In this document: one piece after another, positions 9,291 through 18,697 of the stretch
How the letters are laid out: the number at the start of each line of letters is the position of its first letter
Position numbering within the stretch: position 1 is the first letter of the stretch
Source: Candidatus Competibacteraceae bacterium
Lineage (GTDB): Bacteria > Pseudomonadota > Gammaproteobacteria > Competibacterales > Competibacteraceae
Reading direction: 5' to 3'
DNA length: 64,000 nt
NCBI GenBank assembly: GCA_016712625.1
Contig: JADJQQ010000029.1
Coordinates: 434,001-498,000, forward strand
The notes under the pieces: generated by a model
Told to the model about the DNA's origin: nothing
The model's input: only the letters and a program-made list of their open reading frames with translations
Databases searched by the model: none
Program-made: the position numbers and the translations under genes

Positions 9291-10414
9291 TTAATTGGCG
9301 GTGTGAACCCGGCCTAGCGGCGCAATCGCCTCGCCTTCGATAAAGATTTGCATCAGCTCCAAGTCAGGCGATAGCACCACAATATCGGCGTAAGCGCCAG
9401 GTTGCAGCCGACCGCGATCCCATTCGCTAAGATAATCAGCCGGATAAGTGGAGATACGTCGGGCCGCTTCATCCAGCGGAATACCGATTGCGACCAGATT
9501 GCGCAAGGCCTGATCCATCGTCAGCACACTACCGGCTAGCGTGCCATCAGCCAGCCGCACTCCATTCGGGCACTTGCTGACTGTTTGTGAGCCCAGACGG
9601 TAGGTTCCATCCGGCATCCCGGCCCCGGCAGTCGCATCAGTGACGCAAAACAGTTTGGGAATGGCGCGCCGGGCCACCTGAATAGCGCCAGGATGCACAT
9701 GCAACAAGTCGGGGATGATCTCGGCATATTCAGCATGGGCCAGTGCGGCTCCGACGATGCCAGGTTGACGGTGGTGCAGTTCGCTCATCGCGTTGAACAG
9801 ATGGGTGAAACCCTTCGCCCCAGCAGCGAGCGCCGCCACGCCTTCCTCATAACGGCCATTGCTATGGCCAATCTGTGGCAGGATGCCCACCCGCCGCAGA
9901 TCGCGGATGAAATCCAGATGGCCCGTGAGCTCCGGCGCCAGCGTCAGCACGCGAATCGGCGCCAGCCCGCGCAACGACGCCAATTCGCTTAAGGCGCCAA
10001 GCCGCGCCGCGTTAGGTTGCGCGCCCAACCTATCGGGGCTGATGAACGGCCCTTCGAGATGTACGCCGAGCACCCGCGCCGCGCCGCGTGGACGCTGACC
10101 CACCACGGGGCCAATGCTCGCCAGCGCCTGCTCGATGGCCTCATGCGACGCGCTCATGGTGGTCGCTAGCAGGCTAGTCGTTCCGTGCCGCGCATGGAGA
10201 CGCGTGATGGCGACGATGGCATCCCCCCCATCGCGTCCGCGCCCCCGCCGCCATGGATGTGCAGATCGATAAAACCGGGTAACACTAGGCCATCGTCGGG
10301 CTGTGGGGCCAAAGCCGTATCCCCTTCAATGGCGGTAATACGGTCGCCAAAAAAGAGGACGCCGCGCCTCCAACCCGCGGGCGTCAGGATGCAACCAGCA
10401 ACCTGTTGGCGCAC
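9291..10414 (-). pseudogene. nagA: N-acetylglucosamine-6-phosphate deacetylase, one frameshift
   Basis: NagA removes the acetyl group from GlcNAc-6-phosphate in amino-sugar catabolism and cell-wall recycling. Amidohydrolase-family motifs are all present, but in two frames: DLHIHGGGGADAM (metal site) in the first part, then HLEGPFI, IGHSNGRYEEG, FTHLFNAMS and FCVTDATAGAGMPDG in the second. The frames join at a run of seven C on the + strand (10223-10229), where one more base restores continuous D-A-M-G-G-D-A-I-V. The total length of about 375 residues is normal. The start is a GTG at 10414. The gene lies 29 bases after ovoA and may be co-transcribed with it. A real mutation or a homopolymer miscall are both possible. 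Confidence 0.85.
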
Positions 10415-10443
10415 GACGTAGGACTCTCTAGCGATCTCCCCGT

Positions 10444-12873
10444 TCAGTGGCTGCTCAGCCGCCGCCAGAGTACGGCATGGGCCACGATGTATTGATATTT
10501 CCGGGCATGTTCCCGGATCAGCAACGGGGTATCGGCTTCGCGCAGGAGTTCAAATCCTTCGCCGCTCAGCAGGTCACGTAGCGCCACCGCGCTCTTCACC
10601 GGCTGTTGGTCGCGTTCGTAACCCCCCAGCCACGCTTCCGGCGGGGTGAACTGCTCCAACCAGCTGTAAGGCGAGAAAATCGCTAATAAACCACCGGGTT
10701 TCACCAGACCGCGCGGACCACCCAAGCGACCCAGTAACGCTTTTGGACTGGGCAGGCGACACAGCAAATTGGCCAACAACACCGCATCGAAGTCGCTCAA
10801 CTCCGCCGGCAGCGAACAGGCGTCGGCCTGCCGGAAGCTGACCCGGCCGCGATCGATCGCCGGATCGACCATGGCGTTGGACATCCTGCCGAGCTGGCCT
10901 TCGTCTTTTCGGAAATAGCGTAGTTCGCCCTGACGGCGCAGGGTGCCGGCCGCCTCGATGAAAGCGCGGCTGAGATCAACGCCGAGCACCTCTCGATATC
11001 CCCGCGCCAGCTCGAAACTAGCCCGTCCCACCGCGCAACCGACATCCAAGGCGCGGTCGGTCGAAACGCCATACTCGGCGGCGGCCTCCAGCAACCAGCT
11101 GGCGCAACGCACCGGAAATTCCACCGCATCGCGCGGCCCGAAGGCGTAAGGCATCTGTTCTTCAGGCGCGGCGTAGTGTAACAGCAGATACTCGTTCAGG
11201 ATTTGCGGGTCTTCATACGCCTGAGTCGGCGAACCGGCTCGATCTAAGCGCACGGCGCCGCCATCGCCATCGCTTTGCACTATCCGAAATCCAGCGTGCT
11301 GGAAAAAATGTGGACGGAAGTGAAAGCGTGACCAGCGGCTGGCTTCATCGCCGGTCGATGCCCACGACCCGCCCAAAATCATCTGATGCTGTCCGTCATA
11401 GCAAGGCGTGCTGAAATCATCGTAATACGGATGCACTTTCGCGCCGGGCAGTGGATTGAAATGATCTTCCAACCAGTGCCAGACATTGGCAAACACGTCG
11501 TGAAAACCCGCCGCGGTCGGCTTGGACGCCGCGACCGGACTGGAAGAACCATAAGCGAGATTGAGATTCCAGCCGTATTCCCGCGCCAGCGTAGCGCCAT
11601 CGTATTGCATCACTGCATCGCTTTCGACCGTCGCCGAACCGGCCGCTCGTTGCTCCGGCGCTCGCAAGGCCCGATGCTCGGCTTCGCTGAGCAGCCGATA
11701 AGCAACCCCATCCCGCCCAGCGCGCCAAGCGCAATACGCCTTGGCTTCATGGTAATTCACCTCCACCGGCCAATCCCAAGGCATCTCGATCACTTCGAAT
11801 AGCGCGCGCAATCGGTAGCGGTGCAAGCCAGTCGGGCCATCCAACACCCAAAACGTTGGCCACTTCAGATTGCGGAAGCCGCGCCACTCCCAACCGATCT
11901 CCGACCAGTAGCGTGGCTCGCGATAGCCGCCGCCCGCCACAAAAGCGTGAAATTCGCCGTTGGTTACTAAGTGACGACCGGCTGCAAACGGTTGAATGAC
12001 CGTCTCGCGCCGCCCGTATTCGTTATCCCAGCCGTAGGAAGGCCAATCGGACGGTTTGCCGAGCGTGATGGCTTGGCCCGGTACGCTAATAAGGCTGGGA
12101 GCGGGATAATCATGGCCTGGTTGCGGCGGAAAGTTCCTAGCCGGCCGGCCGGCCGAGGGATGTAGCGTCGGCCATTCGGTTGGACGCCGCACCAAACTCA
12201 GCGGCAGTTCATGGATGAGCACCGAGGACGTTTCTAAATGAATCCGTTCGTGCTCGAAACCCATGAACAGCGCCCATAACGGCTGTTGGGAGGTAATCGG
12301 TGAATGATTGGCCGCCAGGCCAGGGCTGGTTTCGATCACCTCTCGCACGGTGCGATACACCTGTTGGCGATAGGCGTGAACTGTTTGAATGCTGGGCCAG
12401 AGCATTTCATTCTTGGACATGTCGTCCCAGCGCATCTCATCCACGCCAGTCTCGAACAACTGCTCGAAATAAGGATTGAGCGGCTTATCGATCAAGCCAG
12501 CCACCCGCAGCTTATTGATGTATAGCGCCGGTGGATGCCCGTAGTAAAAGATCATCGGATGGCGCAAATGATGATAAGGCGGACGGAAGAACGCTTCCTC
12601 GCCGCGCAAGCTGGAAAACAGCGTCTCGGTCAGTGTCCAGGTATTGTCGAAATAATCCAAAACCTGCTGACGGGTGCAAGTGGCGAGGTTTGGTGGCGGC
12701 AATGAGGTCAGGACGCCATCCTCTTGTCGGCCAGGGCAGTCTTGCGGCGGCACGCCCGTCCACCACCAGCCGGAACGGACGCCGGTGAGTTCCTCATTCA
12801 TTTCGTGGCGCAAGTTTTTGCGCCAGATTTCGACCGTGTTGTCGGAGGTTGTGGGCGCAAGCGGTGTAACCAT
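10444..12873 (-). CDS. ovoA: OvoA, 5-histidylcysteine sulfoxide synthase / mercaptohistidine N-methyltransferase
   Basis: OvoA couples cysteine to the histidine ring with O2 (non-haem iron) and methylates the product, making ovothiol, a redox-active thiol. This 809-residue protein shows the complete architecture. An N-terminal DinB-like region (~1-230) carries YYGHPPALYINKL and the iron motif HERIHLE (H-x3-H-x-E). A formylglycine-generating-enzyme-like (FGE-sulfatase) domain follows (~260-540; NGEFHAFVAGGGY, ILGGSWASTGDEASRW). A C-terminal SAM methyltransferase (~570-809) carries ALDVGCAVGRASFELA. The bifunctional length separates it from EgtB, which lacks the methyltransferase. An AGGAGA sits just upstream of the ATG. 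Confidence 0.93.
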   Translation of the reverse strand: MVTPLAPTTSDNTVEIWRKNLRHEMNEELTGVRSGWWWTGVPPQDCPGRQEDGVLTSLPPPNLATCTRQQVLDYFDNTWTLTETLFSSLRGEEAFFRPPYHHLRHPMIFYYGHPPALYINKLRVAGLIDKPLNPYFEQLFETGVDEMRWDDMSKNEMLWPSIQTVHAYRQQVYRTVREVIETSPGLAANHSPITSQQPLWALFMGFEHERIHLETSSVLIHELPLSLVRRPTEWPTLHPSAGRPARNFPPQPGHDYPAPSLISVPGQAITLGKPSDWPSYGWDNEYGRRETVIQPFAAGRHLVTNGEFHAFVAGGGYREPRYWSEIGWEWRGFRNLKWPTFWVLDGPTGLHRYRLRALFEVIEMPWDWPVEVNYHEAKAYCAWRAGRDGVAYRLLSEAEHRALRAPEQRAAGSATVESDAVMQYDGATLAREYGWNLNLAYGSSSPVAASKPTAAGFHDVFANVWHWLEDHFNPLPGAKVHPYYDDFSTPCYDGQHQMILGGSWASTGDEASRWSRFHFRPHFFQHAGFRIVQSDGDGGAVRLDRAGSPTQAYEDPQILNEYLLLHYAAPEEQMPYAFGPRDAVEFPVRCASWLLEAAAEYGVSTDRALDVGCAVGRASFELARGYREVLGVDLSRAFIEAAGTLRRQGELRYFRKDEGQLGRMSNAMVDPAIDRGRVSFRQADACSLPAELSDFDAVLLANLLCRLPSPKALLGRLGGPRGLVKPGGLLAIFSPYSWLEQFTPPEAWLGGYERDQQPVKSAVALRDLLSGEGFELLREADTPLLIREHARKYQYIVAHAVLWRRLSSH

Positions 12874-13203
12874 GATGTCTCCTGTTCGATCCGGCGCGGC
12901 TGGGACCGCTGCTTCAGAGTATCAGACAATCGAGCGAATTAGGTTGATATCAAAGCGAAGAGTTCGGCTTGGAAGCTGATCGCCACGAAGTTGGTCGCGG
13001 GGTTCTGGACCGGCCAGTTTGAGCTACAGACTGAATTATCCGATCAACCTGAACGGCTTCAGTCACTGGTCTGAGATTCGCTTCGACAAGAGAGAACCCG
13101 CTTTATCAGCTCGTTGTGCAACTTGCGGCGCGCTGATGCTGGAAATTTTTAGGGATTGGTACACATCGTGCAACAAAAATCGATATTCACAAAGAGGAAC
13201 TAA
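12874..13203 (+). other. Intergenic region between ovoA and a small exported-protein gene
   Basis: These 330 bases separate divergent genes. The ovoA RBS lies at its left end and the AGAGGAAC RBS of the exported protein at its right end. A 62-codon open frame inside (13019-13207) has no RBS, no recognisable motif and overlaps the next gene, so I do not call it. Promoters for both genes should lie here, but I could not place them with confidence. Confidence 0.5.
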
Positions 13204-13485
13204 ATGATGATAAGGCAATTTATTAAAGTGAGTGGTTTGGTAGCTAGCCTGCTGAGCCTGAATGCCGTTGGCGCTCCCACTAAATCGAATGTGGAAATCA
13301 ATGGAAAAATTCTGAGTCCCGCCGAACTAGTTTCACTGGAAGTTCAAATCGGTGCTGAAATCGCTCCGGGTCGTTACCTGGTGGATCGGCAGAGTGGGTG
13401 TTGGCTCAATACCACTACCGTGCAGGTGGCTTGTATCAGCGATCCTGGCCGTCGTCGAGGGACGCATGGACAGAGTGGAGATTAG
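13204..13485 (+). CDS. Small exported protein of unknown function
   Basis: This 93-residue protein has a clear signal peptide: MMIRQFIK, a hydrophobic core of about 15 residues and a probable cleavage after AVGA. The mature part contains PAELVSLEVQIGAEIAPGRY and a following G-x-Y-x-x-D-x-x-S-G-x-W pattern, which I recognise from small secreted bacterial proteins of unknown role. RBS AGAGGAAC precedes the ATG, and a second ATG directly follows the first. The tail is Arg/Gly-rich and hydrophilic. It stands alone, followed by 1.2 kb without genes. Confidence 0.6.
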   Translation: MMIRQFIKVSGLVASLLSLNAVGAPTKSNVEINGKILSPAELVSLEVQIGAEIAPGRYLVDRQSGCWLNTTTVQVACISDPGRRRGTHGQSGD

Positions 13486-13896
13486 CTAAGGCATCGGTTT
13501 GCAACGTGCCTCTCCGCTGCCTGGTCAGTAGTTTTAATCACTAAATAATCAACAAGTTAAGATTTTACCTCGCTTGAGATATTGATCTGCCGTGCTGCTT
13601 ATCCGCCTAATCGTAATGTGAATATTCGGTGACACCAGCAAGGGGGTTTTTTGATCCCGTTGGCCTGCGCGCCGAACTTCTATCTGATAGGCCAATAGAC
13701 TGTTAATGCTGCGGCGCAGCGTCCCGCGCTTGCTAGCAGGCTAGGTAAATGGCGCTGGTTTTGCATTTTTGCCGCTTCCAAATTTAGTGAGCGGGCGTCG
13801 CATGGGATTGATCATTTTTTAGTCAATTTGTGCTCTTTGCATCAACCTCGCGTTTTTTCTAGCCCTGATGTTCAGCTTCCTTCCCTGCTGACTGAG

Positions 13897-13919
13897 TTAT
13901 CCACAGTTTTTGTGGATAA
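13897..13919. promoter_or_regulatory. Inverted pair of perfect DnaA boxes
   Basis: TTATCCACA at 13897-13905 and its reverse complement TGTGGATAA at 13911-13919 are separated by GTTTT. Both match the strict 9-bp DnaA-box consensus. The pair could bind DnaA at an origin or a DnaA-regulated promoter. It could also form a hairpin, but no T-run follows that would make it a terminator. Confidence 0.6.
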
Positions 13920-13960
13920 CTTAGCTGTCCTTTCCTTCCTCGCGTTGTTCCTTGTAAATT

Positions 13961-14020
13961 CCAAGAGTTCTTGCGAACTTCCAAAAATTTGTGCGAAATG
14001 CCAAAAGATCGTGCGAACGC
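13961..14020 (+). repeat. Three contiguous 20-bp iteron-like direct repeats
   Basis: Units at 13961-13980, 13981-14000 and 14001-14020 are exactly 20 bp each and share CCAA-R at the left and a TGCGAA core at positions 12-17. The third unit has an inverted relative at 14238-14253 (14 of 16 bases). Such phased repeats beside DnaA boxes are typical of iterons that bind an initiator protein. No rep gene is nearby. Confidence 0.55.
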
Positions 14021-14704
14021 GCCTGAGGCGTAGACCGCCGCTAGCAGATAATAATGATTATAAAAATAGAGACTTAAAGTAGTTTTTGGACGGGTTTGAT
14101 TGAGTGGCCCGGAAAACAGGCCACTACCTCATCGCATGCTCTTGTGTCCATAGAAAACACAGCGCGCGAACTTTTGTAAAAAATCACCTGATTTCTTGTA
14201 AAAAATACTCTATCTCTTTGATATTAAATTGTCTTTTTTGCACGATCTTCTGGAATTCACACGTTCAAAGTCTTGGAGTGCAAGCCGTCTGGATTTTTTC
14301 CGGTACTGGTCGTTAGAAACACCGCCGCAGGTCTTGTCCTTTGTAGTTCAAAGGATGCTGTGATTGTAACGGCATGACACAGTACATGTGCCAAAGTGTG
14401 TCGAAAGCGTTTTGCGATCACACCACGCGATGTTCAAAAACCATCCGCTCGCTTCTTGCGTCTATCATATTTTTGTTTTTAAACAAATACATAAAAAATT
14501 AGAGCTGATCACTTAAAGATTGGCATTATTGTTGATATGCCCCTCTGGCCGGCGCTGACACACCCGTCAACAGACTGGCGTTTATAAAACGATTGCCGGA
14601 CGAGTTCAGGCGACTGAGACCGTACCAAAGGCAACATCCCGCCACCGGTGGGAAAAACGGCACAGATATTGGGCCGTGTCAGTAACCATACGAGGAGGTC
14701 AACC

Positions 14705-15967
14705 GTGGAAGCTCATAAACTCTGGCAGTTCCCAATCAAGGAATTTCATCGCATCCCGCGCGGATTGCTCGGCCCCGGCGCGTACGAGATGATCGGCGTG
14801 GAAGCTAACAAGCTCGGCTTCAAGCGTTGCCTGGTCTCAACATCCGGCCTGCGCGGCACCGGCATCGTTGAAGACATCGTCGGCAAGATCAAATACCGCG
14901 ACATTGATGTCGTGCTCTATGACAAGGTGGAATCCAATCCCAAGGATTACAACGTCATGGATATGGCCGATCTTTACACGCGGGAAAAGTGCGACAGTTT
15001 CATTTCCATCGGCGGCGGCAGCGTGACCGACGCCACCAAGGGCGCGCGGATTGTAGTCTCCCACGATGGTCGCAATGTCAACGAATTCGACGGCTTCAAC
15101 AAATCCGACAATCCCAACAATCCGCCCCACATCGCGGTCAACACCACCGCCGGCACCGGTTCCGAGACCAGCTGGGCCTATGTGATCACCGACACCACCT
15201 CGGAAAAAGCGCCTTATAAATGGCTCGGCATGGATGAAAACGTGCCGGTGACGCTGAGCATCAACGATCCGGTGCTGCATTTTTCGATGCCGCCCGACTT
15301 GACCGCCTTCTGTGGCTTCGACGTGCTGGCGCACGCCTCCGAGCCTTACGTCTCGCGCATCGACTTCATTCCGAGCCTGGGCAGCGCCCTGCTGGGCATC
15401 GAGATGGTGGCGCAAAACCTGCGCCGCGCGGTGTACGAGCCGCTCAATTACGAAGCTCGCCTCAATATGATGTACGCCTCCTACATCTCGGCGCAGGCGT
15501 TCAACAGTGGCGGCCTCGGCATCATCCACTCGATTTCCCACGCGGTCAGCGCCTTCTACGACTCGCACCACGGCCTCAACAATGCCATCGCCCTGCCGCG
15601 GGTTTGGGAATACAACATGCCGACCAACTACAAGCGCTTCCGCGACATTGCGAGAGCGATGGGCGAAAACGTGGACGGTCTGTCGGACGTGTCCGCCGCC
15701 GAACGGGCGATTGAGGCGGCGATTCGCCTGAGCAAGGACGTGCAAATTCCCGCTAACTTCACCAGCGTTGGCGAATACACCAAGTCGCAGGTCGGCAAGG
15801 GTCGCTACGCCGAACTGGGTGGCCCCAAGATCGTCGGCGACGAGCGAGACGTGGATCGCATCACCAAGCATGTGCTGGGAGACGGCTCGACGCCGGGCAA
15901 TGCCCGCGATTGCAGCTACGCGTCCGTGGCTCCGGTGGTCCGCCATACCTTGACCGGTACCTATTAG
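14705..15967 (+). CDS. NDMA-type (mycofactocin-linked) methanol dehydrogenase, iron-containing ADH family
   Basis: This 420-residue group III alcohol dehydrogenase closely resembles the actinobacterial methanol:N,N-dimethyl-4-nitrosoaniline oxidoreductases. These hold NADP(H) tightly and need an external acceptor, now known to be mycofactocin. Visible features are the nucleotide-binding ISIGGGSVTDATKGA (~100), TTAGTGSETS (~155), and metal ligands in FDVLAHASE (Asp, His) and IIHSISHAVSAFYDSHHG (two His). The GTG start at 14705 is chosen for its perfect RBS (GAGGAGGT six bases before) and the normal family length; an upstream ATG would add 19 unconserved residues. It heads a long same-strand gene series ending with the mycofactocin genes, which is strong context. 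The substrate could be methanol or another short alcohol. Confidence 0.88.
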   Translation: MEAHKLWQFPIKEFHRIPRGLLGPGAYEMIGVEANKLGFKRCLVSTSGLRGTGIVEDIVGKIKYRDIDVVLYDKVESNPKDYNVMDMADLYTREKCDSFISIGGGSVTDATKGARIVVSHDGRNVNEFDGFNKSDNPNNPPHIAVNTTAGTGSETSWAYVITDTTSEKAPYKWLGMDENVPVTLSINDPVLHFSMPPDLTAFCGFDVLAHASEPYVSRIDFIPSLGSALLGIEMVAQNLRRAVYEPLNYEARLNMMYASYISAQAFNSGGLGIIHSISHAVSAFYDSHHGLNNAIALPRVWEYNMPTNYKRFRDIARAMGENVDGLSDVSAAERAIEAAIRLSKDVQIPANFTSVGEYTKSQVGKGRYAELGGPKIVGDERDVDRITKHVLGDGSTPGNARDCSYASVAPVVRHTLTGTY

Positions 15968-16063
15968 CGCGGGTCGCCGTGGCTGAGCGACAGCCACCGC
16001 ACGTTTTCCTGAAGGCCCAGCCCGCCGGCGGTTGACCGGTTGGGCGCGGCCCGGAGTCGGCGC

Positions 16064-17152
16064 ATGTTCGAATCCATCGAGCACACCATCGCGCGCCTGC
16101 GCGAACAGCAGTACCTCTGCGACCGCAAACTGGCGACCGTCGCTTTCTTGGCCTTGCAAATGCAAAAGCCGATCCTGATCGAAGGACCGGCCGGCGTGGG
16201 CAAAACCGAACTGGCGAAGGTGGTGTCCGCCGCGCTGGGACGCTCCCTGATTCGGTTGCAATGTTACGGCGGGCTGGACGAAGCCCACGCTCTCTACGAG
16301 TGGGAGTACGGCAAGCAGTTGCTCTACACCCAGATCCTGCGCGACAAAATCGGCCGGCTGTTCGAAGGCGTCGATGGTTTGCATGAAGCGGTCGCGCGCC
16401 TGAATCTGCATGAGGACGTATTTTTTTCGGAACGCTTCCTGGTGCGCCGGCCGATTCTTCAGGCGATCGATTCGCCTGAACCGGTGGTGTTGCTGATCGA
16501 CGAACTTGATCGCGCCGAGGAGCAGTTCGAAGCCTTTCTATTGGAAGTGCTCAGTGATTTTCAGGTCACGGTGCCGGAGATCGGCACGGTCAAGGCCAGG
16601 ACCATTCCCTACGTCATTATCACCAGCAACAACACGCGCGATTTGAGCGACGCGCTCAAGCGTCGCTGCCTGCATCTGTTTATCGACTATCCCGACGAGC
16701 AACGTGAGTTGGAAATCGTCCGGCTGAAAGTACCGGAGCTGCGCGAAATCCTGGCCACGCAAGTCGTTGCGGTGATTCGTCGCTTGCGGGCGCTGGATTT
16801 GCGCAAGGCCCCCAGCATCAGCGAAACCCTGGACTGGGCGCGGGCGCTGGTGTTGCTCGACGCCGACGCGCTGACCCCGGCCCTGCTGGAAGAAACCCTG
16901 CATTTACTGGTCAAGTACGACCGCGATACCCAGCGGGTCAACGAGCAAATGAACTGGATCGCCGAGCCGATTCAGGAGCAGAGCCAAGCGCCTTCGCCCG
17001 CCGCGTCAGTTGGGTCGACTCTCAGTTCGCCACCGTTGCCACCGCAACGGCCGGCCGAGCCAAGCGATCTGGAACAGCGCCGGCAGGAGCACACCGCCCG
17101 CTATTTCACCAGCTATCGCGGCCGCACCGACGGCCGCACCGGCGGAGTGTGA
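16064..17152 (+). CDS. MoxR-type AAA+ ATPase
   Basis: This 362-residue AAA+ ATPase of the MoxR/CoxD class acts as a chaperone that, with a VWA partner, inserts metals or activates oxidoreductases. It shows Walker A GPAGVGKTE (~45), Walker B VVLLIDELDRAEEQ (~145), sensor 1 YVIITSNNTRDLSDALKRRC (~185) and a Pro-rich C-terminal tail. The ATG at 16064 is preferred over a TTG eight codons upstream. Its stop overlaps the start of the VWA gene by one base (TGATG). Lying right after the methanol dehydrogenase, it probably matures or reactivates that enzyme; this is inference. Confidence 0.85.
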   Translation: MFESIEHTIARLREQQYLCDRKLATVAFLALQMQKPILIEGPAGVGKTELAKVVSAALGRSLIRLQCYGGLDEAHALYEWEYGKQLLYTQILRDKIGRLFEGVDGLHEAVARLNLHEDVFFSERFLVRRPILQAIDSPEPVVLLIDELDRAEEQFEAFLLEVLSDFQVTVPEIGTVKARTIPYVIITSNNTRDLSDALKRRCLHLFIDYPDEQRELEIVRLKVPELREILATQVVAVIRRLRALDLRKAPSISETLDWARALVLLDADALTPALLEETLHLLVKYDRDTQRVNEQMNWIAEPIQEQSQAPSPAASVGSTLSSPPLPPQRPAEPSDLEQRRQEHTARYFTSYRGRTDGRTGGV

Positions 17153-18678
17153 TGGACGCCGTGATCAACCGCTTCGTTTTCCTGCTAAAACAGCGGGGCG
17201 CGCGGATTTCGCCAGCCGAATCGCTGGACGCGATGCAGGCGCTGGCGCGGGTGGCGCTGCACGAGCGGGACACGGTGCGCGCCGTACTGCGCTGCACCTT
17301 GATCAAGAACCTGCGCGATTTGCCACTGTTCGAGGAACTGTTCGAACAGTTTTTCACGCTCCCCCAGCGCACAACGCCAGATGGGCTGGCAGATGGGCCG
17401 ATGCCTCCGCTACCCGAAACAACCTTGTTACCGCCCGAAACCATCGCGGCGCAAGAAGTGGCCGACGGTCGCCCGGACGGCGACAACGCTCATGAAGACG
17501 CGCTCGACATTCGAGATTATTTCGACGAGGCGCGGATGGTGACGCGTTTCAATTCTCATCAGGACCCCAATGACTTGAGCTTGGGTGAATTTGGCCAAAA
17601 TCTGGTGCTGAGCCGCCGCCGCGAACTGCTGGATCAGACCCTGAAAAACGCCGTGCAGATGCTGAAGGCGCGCCGGCTAAAGAACGCGGGCCGGGCCGGC
17701 GAGTTGAATTTCGATGAAGCCGTCGCGGCGCTGGATGTGGAGCTGATCGCCGACGCCGTGACCGATCTGCTGGACGAACTCAGCGACACTGGCGTGGATG
17801 AGGCGCTGATCGCGCGCTTGTCTGGCCGACTTCACGAGGGAATCGCCCAGTTGCCGGAATTGCTGAAACGCTATCTCGAACGGGAACTGGCGCTGCGACA
17901 GGAACCGACGATGATCGCCAGCCGGCCGATCCGGCCCAAGCCTGATTTTCGCTTCTCGGAGCAAGAACGGCGGGACATGAGCGAGATCGTGCAGCGGCTG
18001 TGCCGGCGGATGCGCGGGGCGCGCTCTTATCGACGGCGCATCGGTCCGCAAGGCCGCATCAGCGTGCCGCTCACCCTGCGCCGCAACATGAAATACGAAG
18101 GCATTCCCTTTCAGCCGATGCTGACCCGCTATCGCGACGAAAAACCCCGGCTGGTGGTGATCTGCGATGTAAGTCTGTCGGTTCGCAATACCGCTCGTTT
18201 CATGCTACATCTTGTGTATAACCTGCAAACGCTGTTCGAGCGCGTGCGCAGTTTCGCTTTCGTCAGCGATCTGGTCGAAATCAGTCCGTACTTCGACCAA
18301 CTCGGCATCGACGAGGCCATCGCCGCGGTCTTCGAGGGCGATTTGCTCGACACCGAGGTGGACAGCAATTACGGCCACGCCCTGGCGCGCTTCCACAACC
18401 GTTATCTGGCGGCGGTGACGGCGCAAACCACCGTCATCATCCTTGGCGACGGTCGCGGCAACCGCAACCCGCCGCAAGTGTGGGCGCTGGAAGCGATCCG
18501 CCGGCGGGCCAAGCAACTGCTGTGGTTGTCGCCGGAATCACGCGCCAGTTGGCGGCTGGGCAGTTGCGACATGCCCTTGTATGAATCGGTCTGCCATCAG
18601 ACCGAGATCGTCCGCAACTTGCAACAGCTCGGTCAAGTGACTGAGAAGCTGTTGCACCGTTCGGTCGTTCGGCCTTGA
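17152..18678 (+). CDS. CoxE-like VWA-domain protein
   Basis: This 508-residue protein has a C-terminal von Willebrand A domain. The MIDAS sequence CDVSLSVRN (D-x-S-x-S) is near residue 340 and a later Asp lies in ILGDGRGNRN (~425). The N-terminal half is helical and charged, as in CoxE proteins that pair with MoxR-like ATPases during maturation of CO dehydrogenase or methanol dehydrogenase. It overlaps the MoxR stop (TGATG), so the two are translationally coupled. The likely role is target recognition for the ATPase on the neighbouring dehydrogenase. Confidence 0.83.
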   Translation: MDAVINRFVFLLKQRGARISPAESLDAMQALARVALHERDTVRAVLRCTLIKNLRDLPLFEELFEQFFTLPQRTTPDGLADGPMPPLPETTLLPPETIAAQEVADGRPDGDNAHEDALDIRDYFDEARMVTRFNSHQDPNDLSLGEFGQNLVLSRRRELLDQTLKNAVQMLKARRLKNAGRAGELNFDEAVAALDVELIADAVTDLLDELSDTGVDEALIARLSGRLHEGIAQLPELLKRYLERELALRQEPTMIASRPIRPKPDFRFSEQERRDMSEIVQRLCRRMRGARSYRRRIGPQGRISVPLTLRRNMKYEGIPFQPMLTRYRDEKPRLVVICDVSLSVRNTARFMLHLVYNLQTLFERVRSFAFVSDLVEISPYFDQLGIDEAIAAVFEGDLLDTEVDSNYGHALARFHNRYLAAVTAQTTVIILGDGRGNRNPPQVWALEAIRRRAKQLLWLSPESRASWRLGSCDMPLYESVCHQTEIVRNLQQLGQVTEKLLHRSVVRP

Positions 18679-18697
18679 TCGGGGAGCACGCAATCTC

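Larger units (their letters stand above)
13486..14704 (+). other. 1.2-kb gene-free region with origin-like repeats
   Basis: No open frame here has both an RBS and coding character. The region is AT-richer than its flanks. It contains two inverted perfect DnaA boxes (13897-13919), three contiguous 20-bp repeats (13961-14020), an inverted relative of the third repeat (14238-14253) and A/T-rich stretches at 14160-14240 and 14470-14510. The right end must carry the promoter of the methanol dehydrogenase operon; its strong RBS (GAGGAGGT, 14692-14699) is visible. Confidence 0.5.

Noticed and set aside
13019..13207. Possible 62-residue protein upstream of the exported protein
   Set aside because: No RBS, overlaps the RBS and start of the next gene, and has no recognisable feature apart from one Cys-x2-Cys.
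13897..13919. DnaA-box pair as a simple transcription terminator
   Set aside because: No T-run on either side and no gene ending nearby; the exact 9-bp consensus in both halves favours a DnaA site.
14837..16411. A 524-codon open frame on the minus strand opposite the methanol dehydrogenase
   Set aside because: It is the antisense of a confidently identified enzyme and reaches into the MoxR gene; composition is His/Arg/Gly-rich as expected from reading a high-GC gene backwards, with no motif and no RBS.
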